Shown here in pieces: positions 19,922 through 31,303 of a stretch of DNA of 64,000 nucleotides. Origin of the DNA: Pythium myriotylum (lineage: Eukaryota; Oomycota; Peronosporomycetes; Pythiales; Pythiaceae); assembly GCA_023091665.1 (NCBI GenBank), contig JALJCQ010000008.1, forward strand, positions 1,178,001-1,242,000, in the 5' to 3' direction. The first letter of the stretch is position 1, and each line of letters begins with the position of its first letter. Under the pieces are notes generated by a model. That model saw only the letters and a program-made list of their open reading frames with translations, searched no databases and was not told the DNA's origin. Both the position numbers and the translations under genes were made by a program.

Positions 19922-22900
19922 GCGATCACTCCTCGCTCCGCGACGCCGAGTTCGGCAGTATCGCAAAGCGGGGTGCCCCCGGAAGAAGATCTCTTCTCAG
20001 CAGTTGATGAGCTGCGCATCAGTGGCGAGCTCATCGTCGTCACTGCGCAAGTGAAGGGATTTGCACGTCCCTTCAGGGTCTTAATCGACTCTGGTGCGAC
20101 GCGCAATTACGGTCGCAAGCAAAGTATTGCTGAGAATGCTTCTCTGTTTGCTCAAGCTTGTGAGCGAGATCTCGGAAGAGTCTCGGTGCGTCTTGCGACG
20201 GGCATCGTCGCAGAGACGAAGAAGATCGAGGTCGATTTACGCATTGTGTTTGTTGATTTCGACTCAGTCGAGCGCTTTACAGTGCTCGACATGGATGAGA
20301 GGTTTGACCTCATCCTCGGTATGCCGTGGCTCGAGCGCCACGAGCCATGGATCGATTGGAGGACCAAGTCGATTGGGAGCACGTCTCCCGGCAGGAACGG
20401 AGCTCAGGAGCGTCATGAACCCTCCTTCGTCCGCCGGCTGATGAGCCCCATCAAAGAAGATGGAAGTGCCTACTTCATTGGCGTAGTGAACGCCATGGAC
20501 ACCTCGGGTGTTCCGGAGACGGTCGTGCCGTCTGCCGTGGAGTACGGCGTAGAAGAGGGCGTCGAGTTGTCTCCGCCCCCTCCGAGTACCAGCATGGAAG
20601 ATGCTTCCGGGATGTGTCCCCTTGTCGCGTGTCCGCGTGCGGTCGAGCCGCTCTCAGGGTCGTCGGATACGACCGAGCCCGGGCCTGAGCCACTCCCGCT
20701 CTCGGACGCGTCGTATGACGTGCACATCGTCGATGTGATGACGGGATCGTCGATCGATCCGTCCACGGTCGATATGGCACCGTTGCCCGAGTTCTCCGAG
20801 CTGACTAGCTTGGAGGAACTCCCTATGGACGATTTCGTCCGCGAGCTCAAGGCTGGTGAGATCGCTGAGGTTGTGATCCTCCGATCTGAGCGAGACCTCG
20901 CTGAACTCAACACCTCGACGGTGATTGACGAGGATGTCCTCGTTGAGTTTCGTCAGAAGTTTGACGCGCGCCGTGGTTCGGCCATCCTTAAGAATCCGAA
21001 GGATCGGTTCTATCCGCTAGTCAAGCGGTTTGCGGAGACTTGCCTCAGCAAGAACCCACGATCAGGGGTTGCCCCCTGATCGTGGTGTTCGCCACGAGAT
21101 CAAGCTCAAGCCTGGCTCGAGCTATGCGACGGTTCGCCAGTGGGCTCTGCCGGCCGAACAATCGGACTTCATTGATGAATTCTTTGCTAAGAAAGCCAAG
21201 GCTGGCCTGGTGCGCGAGAGCGTCTCGCCGCACAGCGCACCAACGTTCTGTGTGCGCAAGCCAAATGGCAAGTGGAGGATCGTCCACACGTACAACAAGT
21301 TAAACGCACAGACGATTCCCGCGTCTACTCCGATCCCTCGGAAGGATGTGATCATCCACCGGATGTCCGGCGCGAAGAAATTCAGTTCTCTCGACTTGGT
21401 CGACGGTTATTACCAAGTGCTCATGGAGCGTGGGGACATCCCCAAGACTGCCGTCAGTACGCCGAGCGGCATGCTCTGGGAGTGGCTCGTGATGCCACAG
21501 GGGCTGTCGAACGCCCCAGCGACGTTCAATCGCTTGGTGACCCATTTGTTCCGTCCCCTGCGAGCGTTCGCACAGACGTACTTCGACGACATCTACGTCC
21601 ACACGAAGCCGGAGCCCGGTCGTGATTTGGATACGCTCCATGAGGATCACCTCCGCCAAGTTCTCGAATGCCTCGAGGAGCATAAGCTTTATGCCAACTT
21701 GGATAAGTGTATCTTCGGTGCCGAAGAGATCCCAGTGCTTGGGTGTTTCGTCGGAGTCGACGGTGTTCGGGCGGATCCCGAGAAGGTGAAGGCAATCGCC
21801 GAGTGGCCATCGCCACGGTCCGTGAAGGACCTACGCAAGTGGTTGGGTCTCGCCAACTACTTGCACCGGTTCACGAAGAACTACGCCGAGATGGCTCGGC
21901 CGCTGACTCAGCTGCTCAAGAATGACGTTGAGTGGTCGTGGTCTCACGACACGGAAGCTGCCTTCCAAAGGATCAAGGAGAGTCTCCTCCAAGCGCCGAT
22001 CCTGGCGTTGCCGGATGACTCCGCTCCGTATAGCGTCGTCTGCGACGCCTCCGATTATGCGATCGGCTGTGCACTTCTGCAGAAGGACCACGATGGTCAC
22101 GAGAGAGTCATCTCGTATCAGTCTCGCCAGCTCCAAGCGGCCGAGAAGAACTATCCAGTTCACGACAAGGAGTTGTTGGCGATGAAGTACGCCCTGGTGA
22201 AATTCCGCGTTCACCTTCTCGGCGCGTTGCCGTTCGTGGTCTACACAGACCATGCGTCTCTACGCACGGCGACACAGTCCCCGCACTTGTCGCCGCGAAT
22301 GGCTCGCTGGTTGTCATTCTTTTCAGAATACAAATTTACTGTTGAGTACAAGCCGGGTCGGCTCAACGTGCTGGCGGACGCACTCTCTCGGCGTCCCGAC
22401 TACGAGATGAACCATCTCACATCAGTTGCTTCTGATGTCTACGACTTGATTCGTGACGCCTACGCAGGCGACGCACAATGTGCGGAGATCATTCGTGCTC
22501 TCAAGTCGTCCGACTCGGAGAAGTCTCTCTCGCCTCGTGTTCGAGCCCGACTCCATCGGTACACGTTCGAAGACGGCCTCCTGAAATATCAGGTCTCGAA
22601 CAGCGAAGAAGCTCGCGTTGTCGTTCCTGCAGACGACGACCTGCGATATGTGATCGCGCATGGTGCCCACGACGCACCTGGTGCTGGCCATCTTGGCCGT
22701 GAGAAGACGCACGCGCTTCTCAGCCCAAGGTTTTGGTGGCCCAAGATGTACAAGTGGGTGTCGCGGTATGTCCGCACGTGTGACGTCTGTCAACGAGTGA
22801 AGCCAAGTGCACACTCTCAGGCTCCGCTTCAGAGCTTGCCTGTCCCCAGCGACTGCTGGCGCTCAGTGAGCATGGACTTCTTCTTTGGCATGCCAAAGAC

Positions 22901-24326
22901 GTCCGCTGGGCACAATGGTGTGCTGGTCTTTGTTGACCGTCTGTCCAAGATGGTGCATCTTGTTCCGGTTTCGGATACCTGCACAGGTCTCGACTGTGCT
23001 CGACTTTTCGTCGACACCGTGTTTCGACTACACGGTCTCCCCGACTCAATCGTATCGGATCGGGATCCCAGGTTCACTGGTGATTTCTGGGAAGGTCTCT
23101 TCCAAATCCTGGGCTCCAGGCTCGACATGTCGACGACGGACCATCCGGAGACCGATGGTCAGACCGAGCGCGCCAACCGCGTCGTCGAGGATATCCTCCG
23201 CTCGTATTGTGCGAGTGACCCACTCTCGTGGTGCGACCACCTCCCCATGGTGGAGTTCGCCATGAACAACTCTGTTCATGCCTCGACAGGTCTGTCGCCG
23301 TTCTACGTGAACGGGTTGAGACACCCAGCGCTGCCGCTCTGTCTCATGGGCAGTGCCCAGTCTGGTGAGGGAGGGGCTCGGCAATTACTTGCCTCCCAGT
23401 TGGAAGGTGTTTCCAAGTCGGCGGAGCGCCGCAAGATCGACGAGTTCTTGTCGACACGTGTGAACGTCATCACCCGCGTGCGTGACGCGATGGCAGCTGC
23501 CCAAGATGTTCAGAAGGAACAAGCCGACAAACACGGTCGGAAGAACACGCACGTGTTCCAGCCAGGCGACTATGTGCTTGTTAGCACGAAGAACCTGTCT
23601 CAGAATGCTGTGTCCAGCTTGGGCAGCTCAAAGCTGCTCCCGAGATATATCGGCCCGTTCAAGGTGTTGAAGCGGAGTGGAAACTCCTACAGGGTCGACC
23701 TGCCAACATGGTTGCAGACGCACCCGACGTTCTACGTCGGCTTGCTCAAGCCATATCTCCGCCCTGATGGAGATGCATCAGACGAAGAGTCGTCGGAAAC
23801 AATTCCAAGCGGGGTTGCCGCCGATATACAACCACACACAGTCGCGCACGAGAACGTGCCAGTCACGGATGGTTCCTCCAGCGACTCTCTCGCAGTGCAG
23901 GGTTCTGCAAGTGGCGTGGTTCACCCACACAGCGAAGCGCCAAGACGCTCGGCACGGCTTGCTCAAGCTCGTCGAAGTTCGACATGGTCGTCAAATGCGA
24001 CCGCAGCGTCGTCAATACGACGTCGGGTTACGTTTGCTGAACCCGAAGGAACACGTCGGGTCCCCGACACTGGTGTCAAGACCAGAAGGAAAGCGCTGCG
24101 ACCGGTGCGCGCTCCTTTGCCTGTGATCGACAGGAATGGCGAACGCCATTATCACGTCGAGTCTCTCGACAGTGTGCGTGTGCACAATGGCGTCCGCCAG
24201 CTCTTGGTTATGTGGCTTGGATATCCAAGCAACCAGAGCTCCTGGGTTGATGAGAATATTCTCAGGCAAGATTGCTCTGATCTTGTTCGCGCATGCGAAC
24301 ATGATCATCCTGGATGGTTCCAGTAG
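19854..24326 (+). pseudogene. Pol polyprotein of G2, one frame lesion
   Basis: The -1 frame relative to gag holds the protease (RVLIDSGATRNY, about 20080) and runs to a stop at 21079. RT, RNase H, integrase and chromodomain follow in the next frame (21030-24326): RT YFDDIYVHT (about 21580), RNase H VVCDASDYAIG (about 22035), integrase zinc part (GAGHLGREKT...CDVCQRVK), core SMDFFFGM, VSDRDPRFTG, ETDGQTERANR, then chromodomain LLVMWLGYPSNQSSW (about 24205). An indel between 21030 and 21079, just before the RT domain, separates the two. Otherwise no stop is seen in 3.3 kb. Confidence 0.9.
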
Positions 24327-25269
24327 GTGGGACCGACCACCTCCATCAAGATGAGAAGTGTCTCAAGTTCCTCAAGGAAGACGCTCAGTGGAGCACACGG
24401 ACGGTCCGTCTCAGTCAAGTCGACTGTCCCTGTCTATTATAGACATGGGTACAAGACCCAAGCAGAAGGCCATGAAGATGGCGAGAACGCCGCGTTCGGC
24501 GCAGTCGAAGCTTCGACAACGTCCACCGACCTCATCGGTTGCGTTGGACAACGCTCGCACCAAGCCAGAGTGGCTGGCTTAGTCTGGTGTTGCTACACCG
24601 AGCAGTTCTCTGCGGTGTAGCCATCACGCCCGAGCGTGTGGCCGACAACACGAAGTTGTCCGGCAACGTCGTTGTCCGACTGCCACGGGTATCCCCGCAC
24701 TCCACGCACTCAGTTGAGTCGCTGGATGAGGCTAGCCAGCCTCTCGAGTACTTGGTAGTACTCGCAGTGGATACCCACCGACCACAGTCTCCAGTACTGG
24801 ACTGGACCCAGTTCTGGGCACCGTCAAGAGACGAAATTTGCGAGTTCGCATCGTACAGGTCTGTACGCTTGCACAAGGCAAGAACCCATCGCACTGAGAG
24901 TGTGTGCCAAGTTTGGGCTTGCCGCGAGCTCTGCTCGTCTCGCAATGGTCGTCTGACCATGCCATTTTGGCTTGCCGCCGTCAGACGGCAGAATGGCCCA
25001 GTTTTGGGGGATCGTCATGATCCAGTGGTCGCTGGCGACCGCGCGCACGTCTGCATGCGTCTCATGACGCAGCGAGGTGTTGCGCCAAGCCGCTGCGGCT
25101 CTCGATCAGTCGTTGTCGAAAAATCGACACGCGACTTCGCGCTCATGGTCGCCATGAGTCTGTACCCATTTCCGTGTGGGTCCTCGGAAATTCCGTACTG
25201 GAATAGGCTCGTGTTCCTTTTCTAGGACACGGCTGTTCCTAAAGTAGGGACAAGGGTGTTCCTCATTTT
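24327..25269 (+). other. 3' untranslated part of G2
   Basis: About 940 bp between the pol stop and the purine tract. It holds a 228-codon sense frame (24539-25225) that is also intact in the inverted copy (16209-15523) and partly in the 7321-7677 copy. The predicted protein resembles nothing I recognise and may be chance. The palindrome TGTCTATTATAGACA is at 24431-24445, exactly at the edge of the duplicated segment. Confidence 0.6.
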
Positions 25270-25282
25270 GGGTGGGGGGTGG
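25270..25282 (+). promoter_or_regulatory. polypurine tract of G2
   Basis: GGGTGGGGGGTGG directly before the 3' LTR start TGTAAC, the expected plus-strand primer site. The inverted copies keep it (7265-7276 and 15466-15478). Confidence 0.75.
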
Positions 25283-25472
25283 TGTAACGGGGTACAAGGT
25301 TACACAAGTAGGTTAGGTTGTGTAGGTACATAATGTGTGTGGTCCACTTAGGGGAAAAGTTACCCTAAGTAGTGACTCTCTTTTATTAGATTCAGTAGGG
25401 GATATCCCTGGGTATTAGATACCAGGGATATCAGGTATAGGGGGGATTATTCCCCAGGGGAATAATCTGAAT
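25283..25472 (+). repeat. truncated 3' LTR of G2
   Basis: Matches the first 190 bp of the 5' LTR (to ATAATCTGAAT) and then breaks into Harbinger accessory-gene sequence. The remaining ~114 bp of the LTR and any target duplication are deleted. Confidence 0.85.
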
Positions 25473-25905
25473 GCTTTTTCTTGGAGGATGTTGATGTCGT
25501 TGCGGCGCTTGGTACCATTGATTGATTGGAGCCAGTTGATGCCACAGCTACAGATGCACGCGAGATCGGTATTGGCGCCGCCGTGATGCACACAAGATCG
25601 GTATTGGGATTCGGTAGCAGCGGCAATGGCAGGGCGCTCTGTGAAGGCACGATGGACGATCCGTCCGTGGTGGTTGAAGTTGCCGCAACTTGTTGCTGTG
25701 GTGCTGCGGGGTGCCGCAACATCGTTGTCAGAACTCGCGGCTTCCTAAAGCGTGCTGGGATGCGAACGAGCGGAAACGTTGCATCCTCGCGCGTGATTGA
25801 TCCGTTGGGCAGAGGTGTGTTGTTGTCCATGTCGTTGGCGCTGTTGTAGTGGTCGGAACTTATTGTTCGCGCCGTTTCCGTGGAGAGAGAATCGCCAAGT
25901 GTCAT
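25473..25905 (-). pseudogene. Harbinger accessory protein, 5' part
   Basis: A minus-strand frame starting at 25905 (or a downstream ATG at about 25838, MDNNTPLPNG) with a Ser/Thr-rich, low-complexity N-terminus ending SSTSSKKKH next to the G2 LTR. In reading direction the gene would continue at 18421. Position and orientation, not homology, support joining the two halves. Confidence 0.5.
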
Positions 25906-26177
25906 GGCCCAGGGTACCGGTGTGATACCGGTTTATTTTGCAAACTTTCATGTGGGCTTGTCCCGAGGCCTGCGTGGTCCTTTTAACGAACAGTGATCTG
26001 CTTCCCCGAACCCTCAATCTCCTGCCGTGGCAAGCACGGTCGTTAGCGTCCACCCTCAGGTTCGATGCCACTGGCATCAAAAGCCTAGCTGTTGGTCTAC
26101 CGCAAAAATCGGACAGATGTGGCACCCGGAAAGACCTGGCACCCTCGTCTTCCCCTAATGTAAGGATTGGCCAATGA

Positions 26178-27595
26178 AATCGCAGTACCAAAATATACGA
26201 CCGTGTTTTGATACTTGTGTACACCACATCAAAAAGCAGTACCGTGAATTCCAGGGAGCGGAAGCGCAAGGAATCGGCGAAAATGGGGTGCAAGAAAAAA
26301 AAGCAGCCCTCCGTCATATTGATCTGTAGGACACAGAATGGCGCAAAGTTTGTCTTTGGGCAGCTGAACATGGTAATAAACGCATGGGCTTTCTATTGGC
26401 ATCATCTAGAAGTCTCTAGCTACACTATGGCTCGGCGGTCGGCGGAGCGGAAGGCTTCGACCATCTTGATCTTGTACTCCATGGTGTGTGCGAGCTTCAG
26501 TCTTTCTGGTGGCATTGTGATTGCAAAATGAACTCCGTCATGCCCAATTGTTCAGGTGTGTCACCTTCTTTTGTCCTTGGCTGGTGGCCAACCACCGTTT
26601 TAGCGTACATTGATTGGCCAATGGACGATCACCATGAAAGTCGGAAAAATGTGGCACCTTTCAAATCCGCAACAGGAGGGGGTGCACGATGTTTCCGACT
26701 TTTGCGGTACAGCTTCCAGCTGTGATTGTGACGAGCGAGCGTGATAAGGTCAATAATGTCGAGGCGCTATGCATTGTGTTGTATAGGCTGAGCTTTCCTA
26801 GGCGCTATGAGACGGTGTGGATAAGTTTAGGTGTAGGCGAGTGCTCAGAGCCGCATTTTCCAACACGCCATCGAACTATTGTACGAAAAATGGAGCGGGC
26901 ACTTCTAATTTCCCCTTGGCGTGCTTAGGGGGCGCCTTCTTTCCTACAGTCGCGCCATCCGCAGAGCTGGTGGTGCAATGGACTCAGTCTTTGGCTTTAT
27001 TGATGGTACAGTGCAATGAACTCAGTCTTTGGATGGTACAGTATTGTCAATTCCACCCAAAATTTCCGTTTTGAGTGACTTCATTCTCTGGATTGGATTG
27101 GCCAGAAAAGTGTCGGCGCCCTTTCATTGATGAAAATCATGCTCTGTATACCGCTGATTTGTCAGAATGCTACTCTTTTACCAATCATAGTTGGCCACTT
27201 CCTCAGAATCCAGAGACAGAGAGTTTGGCGGAGCAAGCCGCGAGCACATTGTCGGTTTTGTGGCACTAACGGTGCGAAGTGGGTGGCACTGTCTCCGACA
27301 CAGGAAGTACAGATGTGTTGGGGCTGACGGGCACGCACCGTGCGTGAGACGCAGCGTCCGAGATGGCGTGGTCGCCGTCGTCGCTGTCCTCTGTTGTTTT
27401 TCTCTGGATTTCGAATCCGGAGAACCTACGCATGAGTGAAAACCTTTGTTATTAGATATTTTCCATTAATTAACGAATGTATAGATAGCAAGAAGTTGCA
27501 GGAACACCAGAGCGGCATATCTATGGTTTCTATTTCTAACTACCAAACGTCGCGACTGAATAGGTCAAGGATTTAAACTCGCAGTTCAAATCACA
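26178..27595. other. no gene; diverged repeat motifs
   Basis: Only short frames. Motifs from the Harbinger end recur: GATTGGCCAATG at about 26610-26625, GTCGGAAAAATGTGGCACC at about 26640, and TCCGACTTTTGCGGTA at about 26694-26709, versus TCCGATTTTTGCGGTA near 14637. This suggests a decayed relative or a short non-autonomous copy. Nothing else is supported. Confidence 0.5.
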
Positions 27596-28945
27596 ATGGA
27601 CGAGATGAATGCGATCAACCGGGCAAATCTGGATAACCTCGTCGACGAGGTATTTGCCGACACGACGGCGCCTGCCACGAGAGCGGTGTATTTAGCTACC
27701 ATTGGGCGTTTCGTAAAATGGCTTTGGAGTCGTTCAGAGTGTCGTCATTTGTTCACGGACGACTTTGTTGTGGGAGTGGGCGAAGATCCGAATAACATGG
27801 ACAACTTTATAAAGCAGTGGCTCAATCAAGCGCCGTTCGTATCGCCGATTCGGTTAAATGATCTCAGTCACAAATACCTCTGTCGCTTGGTAATGGCACA
27901 GAAGCGCAACGACGGCATGTCGTACAGCAAGTCTTCGTTTGGTACATTCAGATCCGCTGTCGTCTTTATGTTCACATTGAGTGGTGCTCAGATGAGTCCA
28001 GATTTTGCTTCCCGTCTGACTGTATTCTACAACGGCATCAAGACCAAATTGACTTCGACGCGCCAAGCCTCCAACGACAGGCTGTCCGATGGGAAGGAAC
28101 CTTTTTCGTTCTCACTATATCGCAAGATATCAACAGAGATGTTGAAGGCAACAGCAAAAGACGCAATCTTTTCTCGTTTGTTCCTCGTCATGAGTTGGAA
28201 CTTGATGTGCCGAGCGGCAAATACGGAGGCAATTCGACACGCTCACATGTATTGGGAAGAGGATTCACTCACTGTGAAATTCAGTCATATGAAAAACGAT
28301 CAGGAAGTAGATCGTCCTGGAGATGGGTGCCACACTTATGCAAACCCCTCGATCCCGGAAGTGTGTCCAGTTCTCGGCCTATCCGTTTATTTTCGGTGCT
28401 CGGATTTTCATCAGACGGAAAGCTCTTTCTAGGAAAGAGCCAATATCACCGATACACAAAATCACCTAAACGAATACTCCGATCTGAAGAGCTGCAGCCT
28501 ATTCTGGATGGAACGGGGGTCAAGGCAGGTGACTTCGGGTCACACTCCACAAGGAAAGATTCCGCCACGTATGTCAGCTCTTGTAGTACAGCAGGTCCGT
28601 CTGCAGCAGCAATTTGTCTCCGTGCTGGATAGAGTCTGCCTGGAGTACAGAATACTTCCATCCGCTATGAAGCTGCTGGAGATATGATGGTTGGGCGATT
28701 TGTAGCGGGACTACCATTTGAGTCACCTGATTTTGCTCTCCTCCCTCCACATTTTTCTCGCGCAAATGTGACGATACAATCTGCTATCAACGTGTGCTTT
28801 CCTGGGTTCCGGTCAGCCTCAGACAGATTTGTGAATATTGTGTGGCATCCCTTGCTTTTCACGAGAGTTACCTCCGACGTACACTGCCAGCATCTCATTT
28901 GCTGTTCGAAACACCATTGTTTCAAAACCCACAACTAATAAGGAA
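27596..28945 (+). pseudogene. Crypton tyrosine recombinase, broken
   Basis: The ATG at 27596 opens a 278-codon frame with an N-terminal SAM-like core-binding region and the first catalytic Arg (NLMCRAANTEAI). The protein then continues in another frame (from about 28395) with YHRYTKSPKRILRSEEL, the H-x-x-R box GSHSTRKDSATYV, and, past an in-frame TAG at 28630, the presumed catalytic Tyr in IRYEAAGDMMVGR. A last piece (LPASHLLFETPLFQNP) is in a third frame near 28883. R, H-x-x-R and Y in this order identify a YR recombinase of the Crypton group, known from oomycetes. It would catalyse strand exchange for an excised circle. Two frameshifts and one nonsense codon make it inactive. Confidence 0.8.
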
Positions 28946-29002
28946 TTGGCGATGATGGTGCAATGCGGGTACTACAATGTGACATGTCTCATGCGCCCGA
29001 CG

Positions 29003-29017
29003 CCCCCCCCCCCCCCC
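29003..29017 (+). repeat. poly-C tract (C15)
   Basis: A C15 run about 60 bp past the Crypton coding end, in DNA without genes between 28946 and 29238. Confidence 0.9.
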
Positions 29018-29323
29018 TCATATTGGCTTAACCCCTCGGAGACCGTTTGCTGTATTTTGCTGTATTGTACAGCAAAACATTTATGGGAGGTTTTGATACT
29101 TCGAAAGCTTATTTTCCCACAAACGACTTTTTGTATACTGCCTTTTGTTCGGAGCACAAAAACAATTTGACGATTGTTGCGAAGCTCTTCGATAATAATT
29201 CTGACAACGTCATGAAATGAAGGAGTTCGAGAAGAATCGTGTATAAACCGTTCAGAGGTTCTCACGGTTGGCTCCCAACTGTGCGACAGTCCGTGCGCGT
29301 GGGAGCAGCATTATCGTTTCGAG

Positions 29324-29530
29324 ATGGCGAAGGTGTTCTCGGTATTCGAGAAGGAGTTCAAGGTACTCTTGTCCGAGCTTCGAAAGCTCGGATGGGTGTC
29401 GAAGCGGCCAGTCGGCCTGGGTGTTGACTACCGCTTTATCCCTCCTGGTGGGTCCGCAAATGGTGTTGGAGGGCGTGACATCTTCACCGGTACGCAATCG
29501 ATTATGGATATGATTTTTAGCATGAAGTAA
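29324..29530 (+). CDS. small protein with a GW-DYRF motif, unknown function
   Basis: A 68-codon frame: FEKEFKVLLSELRKLGWVSK, then GLGVDYRFIPPGG and GRDIFTGTQSIMDMIF. The pattern (aromatic helix, GW, DYR-aromatic, PGG, D-aromatic) recalls a short domain that I have seen repeated in uncharacterised oomycete proteins. It may be a fragment of a larger gene; the next frame starts 2 bp after its stop. Confidence 0.35.
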   Translation: MAKVFSVFEKEFKVLLSELRKLGWVSKRPVGLGVDYRFIPPGGSANGVGGRDIFTGTQSIMDMIFSMK

Positions 29531-29531
29531 T

Positions 29532-29975
29532 GTGGTTGTTTCTCACTCAGGCGAACAAGTGCTCATGCGATTCGGCCGCCGTTATAAGGTCATCACTCCA
29601 AGTGTGCCAATTGACCCATCCAAACTCCCGCTGATGTATGGAGGGAGAGCGATTGTGTCTCCAAATGACCCAACTGTGGTCATAAGCGCTTCGACAAGCA
29701 ACCAACGCACTCCATCAGGAACGGCAACAGTCGCTGCGGCAACATCAGGCCAAGGTGAACGTGTGGTGTCGACTCCAGCGACTGAAACTGACCCAAGCTC
29801 TCCAACGTTGTCTGGTACATCACACGCTACTGCGTCGGCTACAGCACAAACTACTCCTTCGGCTACAACACAGACTGCTCCAACGACTACAGAACAGGCT
29901 GCAACGTTAGCGTCATCGAGCTCAACGTCGGTGTCTTCTGCATCCCAGGTTTCCACAGCGAGCCCCATGGAATAA
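29532..29975 (+). CDS. Ser/Thr-rich hypothetical protein
   Basis: 147 codons. A short ordered start (GRRYKVITPSVPID) is followed by a Thr/Ser/Ala-rich tail from about residue 55. It lies immediately behind the 29324-29530 frame and could be its continuation after a frameshift. No domain recognised. The opposite strand is also open here (30151-29582), so the coding strand is not certain. Confidence 0.3.
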   Translation: MVVSHSGEQVLMRFGRRYKVITPSVPIDPSKLPLMYGGRAIVSPNDPTVVISASTSNQRTPSGTATVAAATSGQGERVVSTPATETDPSSPTLSGTSHATASATAQTTPSATTQTAPTTTEQAATLASSSSTSVSSASQVSTASPME

Positions 29976-30618
29976 ACGTCGACATCAGGGCTGATTCCGC
30001 TGATACTTGTAGGACGGACTGCTGTACCATGCTCTTTACCGTCAAGCTTCAGCCGTCGACAGGCTTGAAAGAGTTTGGAGGATCTTTTGATCCTACCGCG
30101 TCCAAACGCAATGCGCAACAAGAACGGGTTGAACTTGGAGCGCGCTGGCACGTCCTACTTTGTGGACGACTCCCCTACCTCACAATCCATGAGATCAATA
30201 ATCACGTCGGTGGGCTTGTCGTCGTCATCGTGAGCGTCCATTGTGAAGGATTTGGCAGAATGTTTCAACTTCTAGAATGACTCACTTTTAACAAGCGATG
30301 CACGAATCAAGTAGCCCAGGCATGGGAGGTGGGCAAAACACAACGAAATCCGGAACAAACACGTTGGCTAAGTTGAGGCGGAATGTGGTGAGCAATCGTT
30401 TGGACACGAAGTTCCTGCTTTCAACGAAGCCCATACTGTATTCGGTGTCGCGCACGGGCCTAATAGAGTCCATGCGCCATCTCATTCATCATTTTGGAAT
30501 CTCCAAATCCCATTTTGGATCTCGTCTGAAGATGCACGTCAGGTCATCTCAACTCGTACAGAAAACATACGTAAACCTCACGCCGTGTATTGAGGTTTAA
30601 ATCCAGTCTTCCCCTCCA

Positions 30619-31303
30619 GTGAAGGGCTCCCACATCGTGTGGCGTTCGGCGCATGCCAGAGAGCGAGGAGTTCCTTTCCACTTTCGGCCCCGTGTCCGGA
30701 CATGGAATCCGACAGCGTTGTGTCGGCGACCGAAGACTCGGGCGCGTCCAGGCTTCCTGACCTCGCAGCGAAGTTCGCCGTTCGAACTGCCCGAGTGTCC
30801 ATCTCATCCGTCATCGCCTTTCTCAGCGGACGAGTCAATCGTCTCCGACACGCTAGATTTATCAGCACTTGTGACCATCCAAGAAGGCCTAGAACCGCCT
30901 CTTCCCGACAATACCGGTGTCGTGATCCTTCCAGATCCTTTGCGACCTTCGGTAGAGCCATCGTGTGCATTGCCAGTCGCCATTGACACCAGCATCATCA
31001 GCGAGCGCCGACGTGGGCCCGCACCGTCCAAACGGACGGAACTCTCTCCACGGAGAGTGTGCGGAGTTTGGGCTTCGTCGAACCGAAGATCCTTTTACGT
31101 GGTGAACGCCGAAGCAAGTTGCCCGCGAACGGAAGCTGAGTGACGATCAACTTCGGCAGATGATCGCCACCGAAGCCAACCCCGCATGCCAGCCAGCTAA
31201 AGATCTCGAAGAGTCGGTGAATGATCTGATCGAAGCAGTCGATGCGAACGCGATTGTATTAAATTTGCACCTCGTGGAACTCAAGCGAAAGCTAAACCAA
31301 TGA
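30619..31303 (+). pseudogene. degenerate frame of unknown identity
   Basis: A plus-strand frame (30619-31143) with an acidic Ser/Pro-rich middle, continuing in another frame to a helical end (DDQLRQMIATEA...LHLVELKRKLNQ) that stops at 31303. It looks like an eroded gene but no family is recognised. Confidence 0.3.

Larger units (their letters stand above)
18422..25472 (+). mobile_element. Ty3/gypsy chromodomain element G2, 3' LTR truncated
   Basis: 5' LTR 18422-18725, primer site, gag, frameshift signal, pol, 3' untranslated part of about 950 bp, purine tract, and the first 190 bp of the 3' LTR. It is inserted into the Harbinger accessory gene in opposite orientation. The base 5-mer before the LTR is TCAAG; the matching copy on the right cannot be checked because the 3' LTR end is lost. 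Pol carries a frameshift lesion near 21040-21075. Confidence 0.9.
24438..26177. repeat. right arm of the 1.74-kb inverted duplication
   Basis: Inverted partner of 14572-16310. It consists of the G2 3' part, truncated 3' LTR, and the Harbinger accessory 5' part and terminal region. Its outer end is TTGGCCAATGA and its inner end falls on the centre (24438) of a 15-bp palindrome. Confidence 0.9.

Noticed and set aside
18417..25480. Target-site duplication for G2
   Set aside because: The 5' flank TCAAG is known but the right LTR end is deleted, so no duplication can be shown.
14572..26177. Reading the whole 11.6-kb block as a single transposon with 1.7-kb terminal inverted repeats
   Set aside because: The arms contain part of the internal retroelement G2 with the same truncation point, so they are a secondary inverted duplication, not original transposon ends.
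29582..30151. 189-codon minus-strand frame
   Set aside because: Competes with a plus-strand Ser/Thr-rich frame; neither shows a domain, so this strand was not called.
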